Shown in pieces: positions 1 to 11,899 of a stretch of 64,000 nt of DNA. The notes under the pieces were generated by a model. It was not told the DNA's origin. It saw nothing but the letters and a program-made list of their open reading frames with translations, and did no database searches. The DNA comes from Dasypus novemcinctus. Taxonomy: Eukaryota > Chordata > Mammalia > Cingulata > Dasypodidae. Location of the stretch: contig NW_026688628.1 in NCBI RefSeq assembly GCF_030445035.2, positions 1,612,001-1,676,000 on the forward strand, read 5' to 3'. The position numbers and the translations under genes were made by a program. Position 1 is the stretch's first letter. The number at the start of each line of letters is the position of its first letter.

Positions 1-3000
1 ATTCAGAAAGATTGAAATCATACAAAACATTATCTCTGACCACAGTGGAGTCAAGCTGGAGATTTGCAAGGGACAGAAGCCCAGATTTCACACCACAATT
101 TGGAAATTAAACAGCACACTCTTAGAAAAACAGTGGGTCAAAGAGGAAATCTCAAAAGAAATCAATGACTATCTTGAAACAAATGATAATGATAACACAA
201 CATACCAAAATTTATGGGATGCAGCAAAAGCAGTACTGAGAGGGAAGTTTATAGCCATAAATTCATATATCAAAAAAAAAAAGAGCAAAAATTGAAGAAC
301 TAACTGCACATTTGAAGGAATTAGAAAAACAACAACAAAGTAACCCAACAGGAAGAAGAAGGAAGGAAATAACAAAGATAAGAGCAGAACTAAATGAAAT
401 AGAAAATAAGAAAGCACTTGAACAGATAAACAAGACCAAGAGCTGGTTTTTTGAGAAGATTAACAAAATTGACAAACCTTTAGTGACACTAACAAAGAAA
501 AAAAGAGAGAAGACACAAATACACAAAATAAGAAATGAGAAAGGCGATATCACCACTGACCCCACAGAAATAAAGACTATCATAAGAGGATATTTTGATA
601 AACTATATTCCAACAAAAATGACAATCTAGAGGAAATGGACAAATTCCTAGAAACACATAAGCAGCCCATATTGACAAAAGAAAAAATTGATGATCTTAA
701 CAAACCAATCACAAGCAGAGAGATAGAATCAGTTATTAAAAATCTCCCAACTAAGAAGAGCCCAGGGCCAGATGGCTTCACAGGTGAATTCTACAAAACA
801 TTCCGGAAAGAACTGACACCAATCCTGCTGAAACTATTCCAGAACATCGAAACAGAAAGAACATTACCCAACTCCTTCTATGATGCCAACATTACCCTAG
901 TACCAAAGCCAAACAAAGACATCACAAGAAAGGAAAATTTCAGACCAATTTCTCTAATGAACCTAGACGCAAAAATACTTAACAAAATACTTGCTAATCG
1001 TATTCAACAACACATTAAATGTATTATACACCATGGCCAAGTGGGATTCATCCCAGGTATGCAAGGATGGTTCAACATAAGAAAATCAATCAATGTAATA
1101 CACCATATAAACAGATTGAAGGAAAAAAATCACATGATTATATCTATTGATGCAGAAAAAACATTTGACAAAATACAACACCCTTTCTTGATAAAAACAC
1201 TCCAAAAGATTGGAATACAAGGAAATTTTTTGAACATGATAGAGTATATATGAAAAACCTAAAGCCAATATTGTTTACAATGGAGAAATCCTAGACTCCT
1301 TCCCTCTAAACTCAGGAACAAGACAAGGATGCCCACTGTCTCTGCTCCTATTTAACATTGTCTTAGAAGTACTTGCTCAAGCACTGAGGCAAGAACCAGA
1401 AATAAAAGGCATTCAAATTGGAAAGGAAGAAGTCAAAATTTCATTATTTGCAGATGACATGATCCTATACATAGAAAACCCTGAGAGATCTACAACGAAG
1501 ATTCTAGAACTCATAAATGAGTTTAGTAAAGTTGCAGGTTATAAGATCAATGCGCAAAAATCAGTAGCATTTCTGTACACCAATAATGAGCAAGATCAGG
1601 AGGAAATCAAGAAGCAAATACCATTCACAATAGTAAATAAAAAAATCAAATACTTAGGAATAAATTTAACTAAAGAGGTAAAGAACTTATACACCGAGAA
1701 CTATACAAGATTGTTCAAGGAAATCAAAGAAGACCTGAATAAATGAAGACTATTCCTTGTTCATGGATAGGAAGACTGAACATTATTAAGATGTCTATCC
1801 TACCAAAACTGATCTACACATTCAATGCAATCCCAATAAAAATCAATGCAACCTTCTTTAAAGAACTAGAAAAACTAACTATGAAATTTATTTGGAAAGG
1901 AAAGAGACCCCGAATAGCCAAAGACATACTGAAAAAGAAAAACAAAATAGGAGGAATCACACTACCTGACTTCAAAACATACTACAAAGCTACGGTGGTG
2001 AAAACAGCATGGTATTGGCATAAGGAGAGACACATAGACCAATGGAATCGAATTGAAAGCTCTGATATAGAACCTCACATATACAGCCATATAATATTCG
2101 ATAAAGCCACCAAACCCTCTCAACTGGGAGAGAGTGGCCTATTCAACAAATGGTGCCTGGAGAACTGGATAGCCATATGTAGAAGAATGAAAGAGGATTA
2201 CCATCTCACACCTTATACAAAGATCAACTCAAGATGGATCAAAGACCTAAATATAAGAGCCAAGACCATAAAAACCTTAGAAAGCAGTGTAGGGAAACAT
2301 CTACAGGACCTTGTAATAGGAAATGGATTTATGAATATCTCACCAAAAGCACAAGCAGCAAAAGAACTAATAGATAAATGGGACTTCCTCAAAATTAAAG
2401 CCTTCTGCACCTCAAAGGAGTTTGTCAAGAAAGTAAAAAGGGAGTCCACACAGTGGGAGAAAATATTTGGCAATCATATATCTGATAAGAAACTTATAAC
2501 TTGCATATATAAAGAACTCCTATATCTTCAAAATAAAAAGATAAACAACCCATTTAAAAAATGGGAAAAAGACTTAAACAGACACTTCTCCGAAGAAGAA
2601 ATACAAATGGCAAAAAAGCACATGAAAAAATGTTCCAAATCTCTAGCTATCAGGGAAATGCAAATCAAAACTACAATGAGATACCATCTTACACCCATAA
2701 TATTGGCAGCTATGAAAAAAACAGAAGAATACAAGTGCTGGAGCGGTTGTGAAGGAAGGGGATCACTCATCCACTGCTGGTGGGAATGCAGAAGGATCCA
2801 ACCATTCTGGAGGACAGTATGGCGGTTTCTCAAAAAACTAGCCATAGATTTGCCATATGACCCAGCAATACCACTGCTGGGTATATACCCAGCAGAACTG
2901 AAAACAAGGACACAAACCGATATATGTACACCAATGTTCATAGCAGCATTGTTCACTATTGCCAAAAGTTGGAATCAACCCAAATGCCCATCAACAGATG

Positions 3001-3167
3001 AGTGGATCAATAAAATGTGGTATATACACACAATGGAATACTACTCGGCTGTAAGAACAAACACACTACAAACACATGTGATAACATGGATGAATCTTGA
3101 GAACCTTTTGTTGAGTGAAGCAACCCAGACATTGAAGGACAAATACTACATGACCTCAATGATATGA
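1..3167 (+). pseudogene. L1 ORF2 (reverse transcriptase), C-terminal part, broken
   Basis: Remnant of the L1 ORF2 protein, which carries an N-terminal endonuclease, a reverse transcriptase and a C-terminal Cys-rich domain. Long open stretches are 312-1253, 1459-1746 and 1743-3167. The RT catalytic motif FADD is at 1447-1458. The C-terminal Cys-His cluster (CWSGCEGRG ... HCWWEC) is near 2735-2795, and the protein ends in YYMTSMI. Frameshifts or stops near 285-300, 1250-1260, 1290-1450 and 1743 make it non-functional. It is older than the copy at 31.4-35.2 kb, which is cleaner in the same segments. Confidence 0.93.
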
Positions 3168-4228
3168 AATAACCAAGCTGCCCTAGATAGCAAGAGACTG
3201 AACGATAGGCTTACAGGAAATCGGAGGGTGGAGGAAGGATGTGAGCCGATGTCTGCAGGGGTGGAATTTAAGACGAGATGGTGGTAAGTATGAACACAAA
3301 GAAGAGATAAAAGGGGGGCAAGGGGTTGCCTTTGGTTGGGGCTTTGCGGGTTTGAGGGTGGCTGGGGAGGGACGGATAGGTAACATTGCCCAAAAGTGGG
3401 GGGAGGGAGGGGTAGCATACGAACCAGGAGAGGGTCAGGTGTTGGTGGAGAGTAAAATGCTGAGAAAATCATATCAAAATATAATAAAGAGGGTTACCTG
3501 TTTAGAATGCTCGGAGGGGAGTGTCTGATGCAGGATGGGCTCCTGGGGAATGTCTAAATGCTCATTCTCCAGAGTGGGTGACACCATGGGGTAGAAACCC
3601 AAGTAGTGAGAGTGGGGGTGGACCCACATCCTGGGGAGGACTAATGCCATCAAATAGAGGGAACTGTATCCCTCGAGAGAAAGGGTGGCTCCCAGGGCAT
3701 TGGGGCAGTTGAGCAAGTTAGGCCCTGAACACTATTCCATCTATCTCTGGAAGTGGCTCCTCAGGAAACGGAGGTTGGCTGTCACTGTGGGCACCAAGGT
3801 GGAAGGGAAAATGGACGTTAAATGTGTGGAACCAAGGTAAATGGGGGGTAAGAGAGGAGTTTCTTGAGAGTACACAAGGATGGATATAAAACATGTAATA
3901 TTACACCATAGCATATAGGAGATGACAGATTGATAATGTAAACCATAATGTAAAACATAGGACAACTAAGAATGTAAAAAACTGTGTATCCTAAAGTATG
4001 CACCATAATGTAAACACAGATGTCACCTTCTTAGAAAGCTAGTGTCTCAGACTCTGTACATCACGTTAAGTAAATATGATGTGAATAGGGTGTAAGAATA
4101 TCGCTGTGGAAGGGAAAAGGTTTTGGGGTGGATGTTTGGGAGTGCTGTATATTATATATATGCATTGCTGTGGTCTAGGGCTCCTGTGAAGAGAAGCTGA
4201 ATAATTAGGGGGAAAAAAAAAAGAAAAA
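1..4228 (+). mobile_element. L1 (LINE-1) retrotransposon, 5' part outside window
   Basis: Plus-strand L1 whose 5' UTR, ORF1 and most of the endonuclease domain lie left of the window. It holds ORF2 from the end of the endonuclease domain to its natural stop at 3165-3167, a 3' UTR (3168-4205) and an A-rich tail (about 4209-4228). Its 3' UTR stops at the A-rich seam where the other L1s here continue for a further 1.6-1.85 kb, so this is the short 3'-UTR form. The same 3' UTR text occurs at 47.4-48.4 kb and, inverted, at 26.05-27.1 and 30.4-31.36 kb. Identity as L1 is certain; the subfamily name is not known. Confidence 0.95.
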
Positions 4229-5099
4229 GATAAACAATGCTTTTGTTAAAATTTTATAATTATTTGTTCTTTTAACACAAATTTTACCTTCACAGAAAAC
4301 ATCCTCTTACTTAAAGTTTCTACAATACCTTCTAAGAACCTGGGCAGAATGCAAATGTATTTTGGCTTTGATACCCTAGGGAGGGAACTTTACTGCATTT
4401 ATTCTGATTCTGCTTTTCAGCCCCTTCAATTCCCCCCCTTCCAGGCACAAAAATCAAATAGGAATGTGGCTTATGAATAGAAGGTATGGGCTAACTGGAA
4501 AGGGGCAAGCCACTCCCTCCTTTCCAGCTTTCAGCCAAAGTGGGCAGACAGAACCTACTCAAATTCGGCATCTCTCCCAGGGACCTAGCCACCCTGACTG
4601 GGGCAGCCCCAACAAATTTGGGTGCATGGCACAGACACAGATGGCCTCCAAGCCCCAGCAAAGGGGCAGACCAGAAACAAGACAGCAGAGCATGCACAAA
4701 CATCTAGGTAATGCAAACATCCAGACTCCTCAGTTTTGTCCCATAATCATTTCACCCCTTTGCCAATGGCAACGGAAGGTTCCAGCTATACTAAATTCTA
4801 CTTTACATAACCACACAACTCCAACCCTAGCATTGAGCTGACATAGACAGAAGCACAAAGGTCACTAATCTGACCCACAAGTTCTCTCTATATATTTTCA
4901 GCATGGCTGCCCCCACAGTCATCACAAACCTTAGAACACTTAACATTTGGTATAAAGTGAATTCATTCACAATTTAGCACCATAACAAAAGATTTCAGCT
5001 AGACTTTTTCCACTGTTTAACTTTACACCCAGACCAAGCTCCACAAGAAAAACCGATCCATTTTCCTGTAACCAAGTTTTTTTTTCAATCCAGACCAAT

Positions 5100-5390
5100 T
5101 TCCAGGACACTAGGACTCAAACCTATAAATGGCCCTTCCTATTAAAATCAAGCCTCCACTCCTTTAGTGGATATTAGACCAGTACCAGATTCTAACATGC
5201 AGTTAGACAAACCCAAAACACCAGGGCTTTTTCCCGGTTTTTCTCCAGGATATTAGGACTCGAACCTATAAACAACCCTTCCTATTAAAATCAAGACTCC
5301 ACTCCTTCAGTGGATGTGAGACCAGTAACAGCTTTTAACATGCAGTTAGACAAACCTAAATCACCAGGGCTTTTACCCGGTTTTTCTCCT
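5100..5390. repeat. Imperfect tandem duplication, about 144-bp unit, two copies
   Basis: Two adjacent copies begin near 5102 (ccaggacactaggactc) and 5246 (ccaggatattaggactcg) and each runs to a 'cccggtttttct' end. They share long blocks such as 'cccttcctattaaaatcaag' and 'aacatgcagttagacaaacc'. Differences are mostly single substitutions. The duplication lies in the leader of the retroviral remnant. Confidence 0.85.
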
Positions 5391-5730
5391 TTTCCCAGAC
5401 TTAGAGAGAACGGCTTCAGCCAATTTTCTGGGGCTACTATGGTTCTCTCAGGAGGTGATCAGCCTGCCCTTCCCAGAAAATAAAGCTAGGGCTTTCCAGA
5501 CTATGCTCACCTGGGGAGTTTTACATTGTTCCATGTTTGGAGTTCTTTTTCAGTCCCAGAATCTTTCTCTTCAGACCTTCCATTGCCCTCGATTTTTGTC
5601 AGGATGATTCTGGTGGAGCCCACATCTTTTCTGGATTAAATTTAATCCAGGAGCACCCAGATTTGGGGTTCACCTGAGTCCTCCCAGCTTCCTTGGGGAT
5701 TTGGAAGGGGCAGCAAAATGTTTCATTTGC

Positions 5731-5749
5731 AATCCCACCAGAGTCACCA
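5731..5749 (-). other. Retroviral primer-binding site, tRNA-Arg-like
   Basis: On the minus strand the LTR end is followed by a 4-nt spacer and then TGGTGACTCTGGTGGGATT. Its complement ends in GAGTCACCA, like the 3' end of a mature tRNA including CCA, and the acceptor-stem bases resemble arginine tRNA (UCU type). Position and the TGG start are standard for a retroviral PBS. The tRNA identity is from memory and approximate. Confidence 0.6.
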
Positions 5750-5753
5750 AATA

Positions 5754-6167
5754 TGTTGTAGAATTTGAGAGAGGTTCAATTATTTGCGTATAGAGAGGCC
5801 AGGACTCAGGAATGATTTTGAGAAGGAAAAATGTTTATTGATGGCCGGCCAGACTTGGGAGCTTTCTGTTTCAATCCTGAACCCCGAACAAGATTTTTGA
5901 ATTTGTTTTATACAGAGAGGAAACGTTGAATGGTCCCTTTGTTTCAATTCTCAATAGGCTTGAATTAGCATATATATCTTCCACATTCTAGGTAAGCATT
6001 TAGCATGGACTTCATACATATTAGATAAGCTTTTAGCATATTTTGTTTGCATTTCCCCTAAATACTTACAGTTTATAGACCTTGCATTGTTAAACTGTTT
6101 CCTGGGACTGGAGTCATTGCCATTGTTACCAAGGGCAGGACTGCAGTCTCTTACCATCACACCCACA
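5754..6167 (-). mobile_element. Endogenous retrovirus LTR (gamma-like, class I)
   Basis: Minus-strand LTR of about 414 bp. It ends in ...CTACAACA (CA end at 5754-5755) next to the primer-binding site and probably starts with TGTGGGTG near 6167. A TATA box (TATAAAA) lies at 5906-5912 and a polyadenylation signal AATAAA at 5834-5839, about 75 bp apart and in the correct U3-R-U5 order. The inverted ends TGTGG/CAACA are imperfect, and the 5' boundary is a best guess. The element is old and its family is not named here. Confidence 0.65.
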
Positions 6168-6489
6168 AGTCAGAGAGCTTAGGTTATCTCTGAAGAGACA
6201 AAGAGCCTCCCACCCATAACCCACATCATAGTGACCTTCCTGAGGTAGCACAGCCTTCCCCTTTGCTAGTCCATCGAAATGTCCACAGCCAGTGATTGCT
6301 AAATTCTCTTAAATATGGTCCCTCCCTTTTACCCCCATGAGATTATCTCAATTTGGGGTTTATGGCAAAATAACACAAAGGGAAGATTTTTCTTTCCTGA
6401 GGCTTTATCAGCAGTCTTTCTAACCAATAGGACTTAAAAGCAATCAGCATTATGATCAGAGTCTACCTGATGAAACTCTGTGCATACAG
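6168..6489. other. No recognised feature
   Basis: AT-rich sequence with no open frame or repeat I can name. Confidence 0.5.
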
Positions 6490-6700
6490 GAGCCTGGCTG
6501 AGTGGGGTTCCCCCAACCCACCTGCCAGCAGCCACAGCATCACCTGGGAATTTGTTAGAAATGCAAATTTTCAGACCCAGATCCAGACATGCTGAATCAG
6601 AAACTACAGGGATGGGGCAGGCTGTTTTATTTTACAGTTGTCCAGGAGACTCTGATTCAAGGTCAATCTTGAGACCCTGTGGCTGAGAGTCCAGGCACTA
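6490..6700 (+). mobile_element. MER5A-like hAT-Charlie DNA transposon fossil
   Basis: Contains the diagnostic run 'gcatcacctgggaatttgtt' followed by 'agaaatgcaaattttcagac' and 'tgctgaatcagaaactac', typical of MER5A. Old and diverged. Confidence 0.75.
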
Positions 6701-6835
6701 GACCAGCCCCTGTATTTTACAGAAACAAAACTGAGTTGCAGAGAGGATAAGGGACTTCTCCAAATTTTCACAGTTGGCCAATGGCTGAGGCAAGAATGGA
6801 ATGGAAAATTGCCTCTTCCCTGAATTCTAAGACAG
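6700..6835 (-). mobile_element. MIR SINE fragment
   Basis: Reads as the reverse complement of the MIR core and 3' region ('ttttacagaaacaaaactga', 'gcagagaggataagggactt'). Ancient tRNA-derived mammalian SINE. Confidence 0.65.
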
Positions 6836-7028
6836 AGTAAAACCTATGCAAAGCTTCAGGCAACTGAAAACAACTCTGTGAGCTAAAAATGCAAATCAGA
6901 AACCTTGGAGCTCACTTCTGTCAAGCCAATGAACAGTGACATCTATAGGTGAGTAAAAAAGCACATACTCAAAGATCTCCTAAACCCTTAAGCTTTGTAA
7001 GAAGTATTCTTTCATGAAAAGCACTTTA

Positions 7029-7212
7029 GGGGAAGCAGATGAGGCTCAAGCAGTTGGGCACCATTTGGGAAGTCCTGGCTTCAGTTTCCAGTGTCTCTTA
7101 AAGAAAACTAACAAGACAGAGATTTGATGTAAAGGGTTGGTGCAGCAAGCTGACACAAAAAAATGACACAACAAGACAACACAATGAGGAACACTACAAA
7201 AGATGCTACAAG
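7029..7212 (+). mobile_element. DAS-type (tRNA-Ala-like) SINE, first copy
   Basis: Starts 'ggggaagcagatgaggctca agcagttgggc' and passes through a degenerate B-box to 'gtgtctcttaaagaaaacta'. This matches the xenarthran DAS SINE layout: a tRNA-like head followed by an ACAA-rich tail (to about 7200). It is a diverged retroposon, not a tRNA gene. Confidence 0.75.
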
Positions 7213-7213
7213 C

Positions 7214-7420
7214 AGGGAGCAGATGTAGCTCAAGTGGCGGAACACCTCTCACCCATAGGAGAGATCCTGGGTTCTGTTCCAGATGCCTCCTAAAAAAAAA
7301 AAAAAAGAACTAGACATAGAGAGCAGGCAGTGAGTACAAACAATGAGAGGGTGAGAAATATATAAATAAATTAAATAAATAAATGAACAAATAAATAAAT
7401 AATAAAATCTTTAGAAAACA
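7214..7420 (+). mobile_element. DAS-type (tRNA-Ala-like) SINE, second copy
   Basis: Head 'agggagcagatgtagctcaa' plus a B-box-like 'gggttctgttccagatgcct', then A15, a short tail and an (AAAT)n run to about 7420. It lies head-to-tail only a few bases from the first copy. This SINE type is the main evidence for a xenarthran host. Confidence 0.8.
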
Positions 7421-8524
7421 CACAAACACTTTAAGTCCACATCCTTTAAAATTCCTGTATTTCAAAGCATCTGTTTAGAAATGACTAGGCTTTATCTTGA
7501 ATCCTCTATATTTTTCTTTTTCCAAACTCAATGTGCAATTCTTAAAGGCAACAACCACTCCACTTCCCCTTGCTCTAGATATGTCTAACAATAGAAAAAT
7601 CATTTTTGACTAATGGTGGAAATCTGATTAAGTAAAACAAATTATTTTAATCTAAGAATATGTTTCTGCTTGATATGGCTTTAATGGGCATACTTAACAC
7701 ATTTAAGTTGAAAATGTCTCATCTACAGAAATACATTTAATTTCCCTAGCTGTCTAACAAACATGAGAGCTTTTGAAATCTTGCCCATCTCAAACCCTGC
7801 TTATTGAAAGTAAGCACTAAAAGGTTAAAGACCTAATTTAAACTAAATGAAAATAACTTAAGTTTGAAATTAATTTATTGCTGTCACTTTCAGATGAAGG
7901 CATCTCCTACAGATGCATTGTTTTTCTTGGTAATCTGTACTGAAAAAAGAGTTATTTATAAAAATGCCTATAACCCAAACTTTATATATTTTCTTTAATG
8001 GTATAACCAATATGATATAATGAACCCAAAGGCATTCTGAATAAAATATTGTTAATTGTTTGAAAAAAATAAAAGGCACATACTGAGAAAAAAGCTGGCT
8101 TCAAATTAATAAAGACGTATTTAGAAGTCACTCAGCCTTGAAATTACCAGTCATTCAATGTCATGGGTCCTTTGAGAATGACTGGGTCTTCAAAACAATA
8201 AAACCAATGATTGAGGAATCAGGGTTAAAATCAACTAAATCACCTACCCATCAACCACCAAACTGGAGAATTTAATCACAAAAGATGAAGGATTATCTCT
8301 TCCAAGGGATCACTTCATTAAAAATATAGATGTTATCTTAACACTCGAACAATTTTTGAAATTCTATCCGAAGTAAACATTTCCAAGTGAGGTTAAAAGC
8401 GACTGCTTTAAAAACCACCCAAAGTTGATGATCATCACCACGATTGATGAGCAGGGGGTGTAACACAGGACCACCTGTTTTATGACCAACTCTGGGAGCT
8501 CACCAAGCCCCTCACAGACTTAGT
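7421..8524. other. No recognised gene or repeat
   Basis: AT-rich sequence with only short chance open frames. I see no splice-flanked exon, repeat family or RNA gene. Confidence 0.5.
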
Positions 8525-9065
8525 GATGGGGACTAACTCATATTCCCCAAGACACATTCAAATCCTGGTCCCTGGTGCTGTGAGTGGGAGCTATTTGGAA
8601 GAATCTCCAAGATCCTTTTTTTTTTTTTTTTAATTTTTTTATTGATTTTGTAATAATATTACATTAAAAATATATATGTGAGGTCCCATTCAACCCCACC
8701 CCCCCACCCCACCTCTCCCCCCCCCCCAGCAACACTCGTTCCCATCATCATGACACATCCATTGGATTTGGTAAGTACATCCCTGGGCACCTCCGCACCC
8801 CATAGTCCAAGATCCTTTTAAGATGAAACCAAATTGAGCCAGGAGGGCCTTCATCCTACAGGACTGGAGACCTCACAAGGAGAGGATCTAGGCAGATGGA
8901 CCCCTGTGCAGAAGTGGAGACCACAGGATTCAGATGACCATGTGATGAGCAGAGGCTGAGCCACCAGCAGGATGCCCCCCTGCAGGACTGTGTGGCTGCT
9001 AATCCCTTGATTTGATGTCTAGCCTCCAAACCCTGAGATACTGAATTCCTGCTGCCTATGGTATG
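8525..9065 (+). mobile_element. MLT1-type MaLR LTR, interrupted by an L1
   Basis: The MLT1 signature is visible in order: 'actcatattccccaagacac', the 'cctggtgctgtgagtgggag' block, 'atgaaaccaaattgagcc', the '...ctaggcagatggacccc' region and the 3' block 'tagcctccaaaccctgagat'. A 186-bp L1 piece (8620-8805) splits it. Very old, as expected for MLT1. Confidence 0.7.
8606..8819 (-). mobile_element. Short 5'-truncated L1 3' end with 14-bp target-site duplication
   Basis: Poly-T followed by 'attacattaaaaatatat' and the C-rich tract (minus-strand L1 3' end) occupies 8620-8805. It is flanked by perfect copies of TCCAAGATCCTTTT at 8606-8619 and 8806-8819. The host is an MLT1 LTR. A clean target-primed insertion of only 186 bp. 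Confidence 0.92.
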
Positions 9066-9094
9066 TGTTACAGTCGACCAGCCACACTCAGACA

Positions 9095-9245
9095 GACGAG
9101 GTTAGCATTCTCCACTGTAAAGATGGGGGAATGTAGGCTCAAAGAGGTCATGACTTACACTAGACCTCAGAGCTAGAAAATGGAGGAGCCAGAATTTTAC
9201 CCAACCTTGGTGAATGCCAAGCCCCATGCATTCCTCATAACCTCA
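9095..9245 (-). mobile_element. MIR SINE fragment
   Basis: Reverse-complement MIR body: 'ctgtaaagatgggggaatgt', 'ggctcaaagaggtcatgact', 'agagctagaaaatggaggag'. Confidence 0.65.
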
Positions 9246-10346
9246 GCTGCTTCTCACTTACAGGGTGACAACAGAAAATGCTGGCCACCAGGGCCATCCA
9301 TCCTTCCTAGGGATTTTTGTCCTTGAGTTAACAAAATTCCATTATTTGCAGTTCAGATCATTGGGGACAAAGTGCATTGCAGTATATCTAGAGTTCAACT
9401 GTGCTAAAATGTAACTTTCCTGATATTTCCTCTTAAAGAAAGTAAAATGCAAGCATTGTTTTATGTACACTAGAGATAATATCAGGCAGTAGTGGCTTCT
9501 GTGACTATTAGGAAAATAACTGCACACCCCTCCCCAAATACAAATGCAGAGAACCCATGAACAAAAATCCGAGTCACTTAAGGTGGGGGGATATTTGTAA
9601 TGTTCTGAAGGTGCCCGAAGTGAATGAGTTACCAGCATCACTTAATCTGAAATAGTCTCATGTAAAACCCACCTGCTGGATGTGCCTAAATCCTAAAGGT
9701 GTCTGCCAGGCTCTTGACCAAGGCCCCTTAGGGAAGCTGCTTGTCTTTCATTGTCCCCACATAAGGCCAGATGGGGGAATCTCTGCGGTTTCTAGATGTC
9801 AGCACAATGAGGATGTAAGGCCCCAGGTGTCCCTCCTCCCCCATGAAAGGAGCCCTTGGGCCTTTGGGGCCTGGGGTGACCCACAGGCTGGAGAAAAGTA
9901 CCCAAAGCCAGAAGCCTTGATGCTGGGGATGTCGTTCTTCCTTTAGAAGTCAGCCCTCATGTGATTGGCGCTGCCATGGTGGTGGTTCAGTGGCTTGATG
10001 GGCTGGTGGATGTGCTTCCTATAGGTGGAAGACATCAGCACCTCACCGGGCCATTCATGCTCCTGTGGGGGATCATCAAGATGCTCCCATTAGCAGGGGT
10101 CTGCTGCTGTAACTGCCTGAATCCCACCAAGGGGCAGAAGTTAGGAGCTTGGGTTTGTAGAAGTCAAAATAAGATGTCACTGGTTAAGCAAGCATGAGGG
10201 CATAATTCTAACAAGTTCATTTTCTAGTGTCATTTAAAAATCCATCACACTTCTGGAATGAATGAATTAGTGCTGGATGTTCATGATTTTTTTCATTATA
10301 TGTAGGAAAATTGAAGCATAACTGATTGGCATGCTTTTCATTTCAG
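9246..10346. other. Unassigned sequence upstream of the first FASTKD3 exon seen
   Basis: No recognised repeat or exon. If the FASTKD3 model is right this is intronic. The large FASTKD3 exon encoding the N-terminal and central protein is not here and would have to lie left of the window or be lost. Short open frames at 9680-9946 and 9961-10197 show no recognisable protein. Confidence 0.45.
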
Positions 10347-10431
10347 GTGAAGAATCATGTCTGGACAGACTGAGTCTAGCACAACTGACACAATTGTACT
10401 TATCTTCAGACCTAGAATATCCTTCTATAAG
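10347..10431 (+). pseudogene. FASTKD3: FASTKD3 exon (frameshifted)
   Basis: Acceptor 'catttcag' before 10347 and donor 'gtaaaa' at 10432. The frame reads E-E-S-C-L-D-R-L-S-L-A-Q-L then slips by one base near 10422, where 'ccttctataag' replaces the expected 'cctttctataag'. Confidence 0.68.
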
Positions 10432-10790
10432 GTAAAAACAAAAAGTGTATGGCATTATTTCACTGAGGGAGAACAGTTTTCTTGTGCCCCTTCTGAAAAC
10501 TAAGGCGCTTCTCTTTTGACCTGTCTCCATAACTTTATTAAAAGAGAAAACTTTCATTTACTTGGAGCTAGGTGGAACAGCTGTTCTTCTCTTTGATAAA
10601 TTGACCCCATTTCTGTCTTGTCCTATAGGACCAGTTCCTGCTGTATGAGATTTCCAGATGGTTTCAAGTGTTGAAGGTGTATGAGTCTTAGTATTCCTTG
10701 ATTCACTTCAAGGGTTTTAAAGGGTTTAGCATGCACAATAGCCATTTGATTAAAAAGTCTGAATCTCTGAACTCTACAAATAATAATTAT

Positions 10791-11668
10791 TTCTGAGTGC
10801 ATTTTTTTAAATTATTTATTTATTTTTTTAAAGTTACATTAAAAAAATATGAGGTCCCATTCAACCCCCCTGCCCCCACCCCCCCACTCCCCCCACAGCA
10901 ACACTCTCTCCCATCATCGTGACACATCCATTGCACCTGGTAATTACATCTCTGAGCATCACTGCACCCCTAGTCAATGGTCCACATTATAGCCCACACT
11001 CCCCCATGTTCCATCCAGTGAGCCCTGGGGGAATCTACAATGTCCCGTAATTGTCCGTGAAGCACCACCCAGGACATCTCCTCGTCCCGAAAATGCCTCC
11101 ACACCTCATCTCTTCCTCCCATTCCCCAAACCCAGCTGCCACCGTGGCTACCCTTCCCACACCCATTCCACATTGTCTCTGTGGACATTGGATTGGTTGT
11201 GTCCATTGCACATGTATGTCAAGTGGGGGCTTAGATTCCACATGGATACTGAATGCACTCCTCCTGCTTTCAGTTGTAGACACTCTAGGCTCCATGTTGT
11301 GGTGGTTGACCTTCTTCAACTCGATGTTAGCTGAGTGGGATAAGTCCAATAAATCAAAGTGTAGGAGCTGAAGTCTGTTGAGGTTCTGGGCCTGGGTGTC
11401 ATATTATCAGTCCAGAGATTCAGAACCCCTAAATATATCTAAAACCCCAGCACCAACTACATTCCATTAAAGTAGCATGCAAATCTTGTGAAGCGAGATC
11501 CCCTCTGAGTCCAATTCCATCACTCAGAAACACCAGCTCCAAAGAAGGGCCATCTTCCATGGCAGTGAACCCCATCTGCCATGAGCATAGGAACCGTGGG
11601 TCTCTTTATCCCTCAAAATAACCAATACCTGGGGTTGTATCTACTTTATCTGTTCTGAGTGCATTTTT
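10791..11668 (-). mobile_element. 5'-truncated L1 3' end with 16-bp target-site duplication
   Basis: Minus-strand L1 3' UTR (distal part) at 10807-11652, with T-rich start, 'acattaaaaaaatatgaggt' and the C-rich tract. Identical flanks TTCTGAGTGCATTTTT at 10791-10806 and 11653-11668 prove a single target-primed insertion of about 846 bp. It sits in the intron between the first two FASTKD3 exons seen. Confidence 0.93.
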
Positions 11669-11899
11669 AAACCAAGTCGAAATTTCACTCTTCTCTGGTA
11701 GACTTTAGTTTAGGTGGTATCTGTGCTATAAAGATTCACTCTCATAAATTTCACAGCACACCTTTTTTGTGTGATTGGAAATAGTCTCACCACACTTCAT
11801 CACCTTCTGCTTTGTCCTTCAAACTTGACTCAGGATCATATTCTTGGCATAAGGTAAATATATGGAAAGTCATTACTCTTTTCTTTTAAAAAAATTTAA

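Larger units (their letters stand above)
4229..5753 (-). mobile_element. Endogenous retrovirus internal leader, degenerate
   Basis: Sequence directly downstream, on the minus strand, of a recognisable LTR and primer-binding site, so it is most simply read as the 5' leader and perhaps early gag of an old provirus. No retroviral protein motif can be read in any frame. It contains an imperfect tandem duplication (about 5100-5390). The left edge abuts the A-rich tail of the L1, and no second LTR is seen, so the element is truncated. Assignment is inferred from position; only the LTR and PBS give direct support. Confidence 0.5.

Noticed and set aside
4464..4841. 125-codon plus-strand frame
   Set aside because: Lies antisense within the retroviral leader remnant; no domain, no splice or promoter context.
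7029..7300. tRNA-like A/B-box sequences
   Set aside because: They belong to DAS-type SINEs with A-rich tails and degenerate cloverleaf positions, not to functional tRNA genes.
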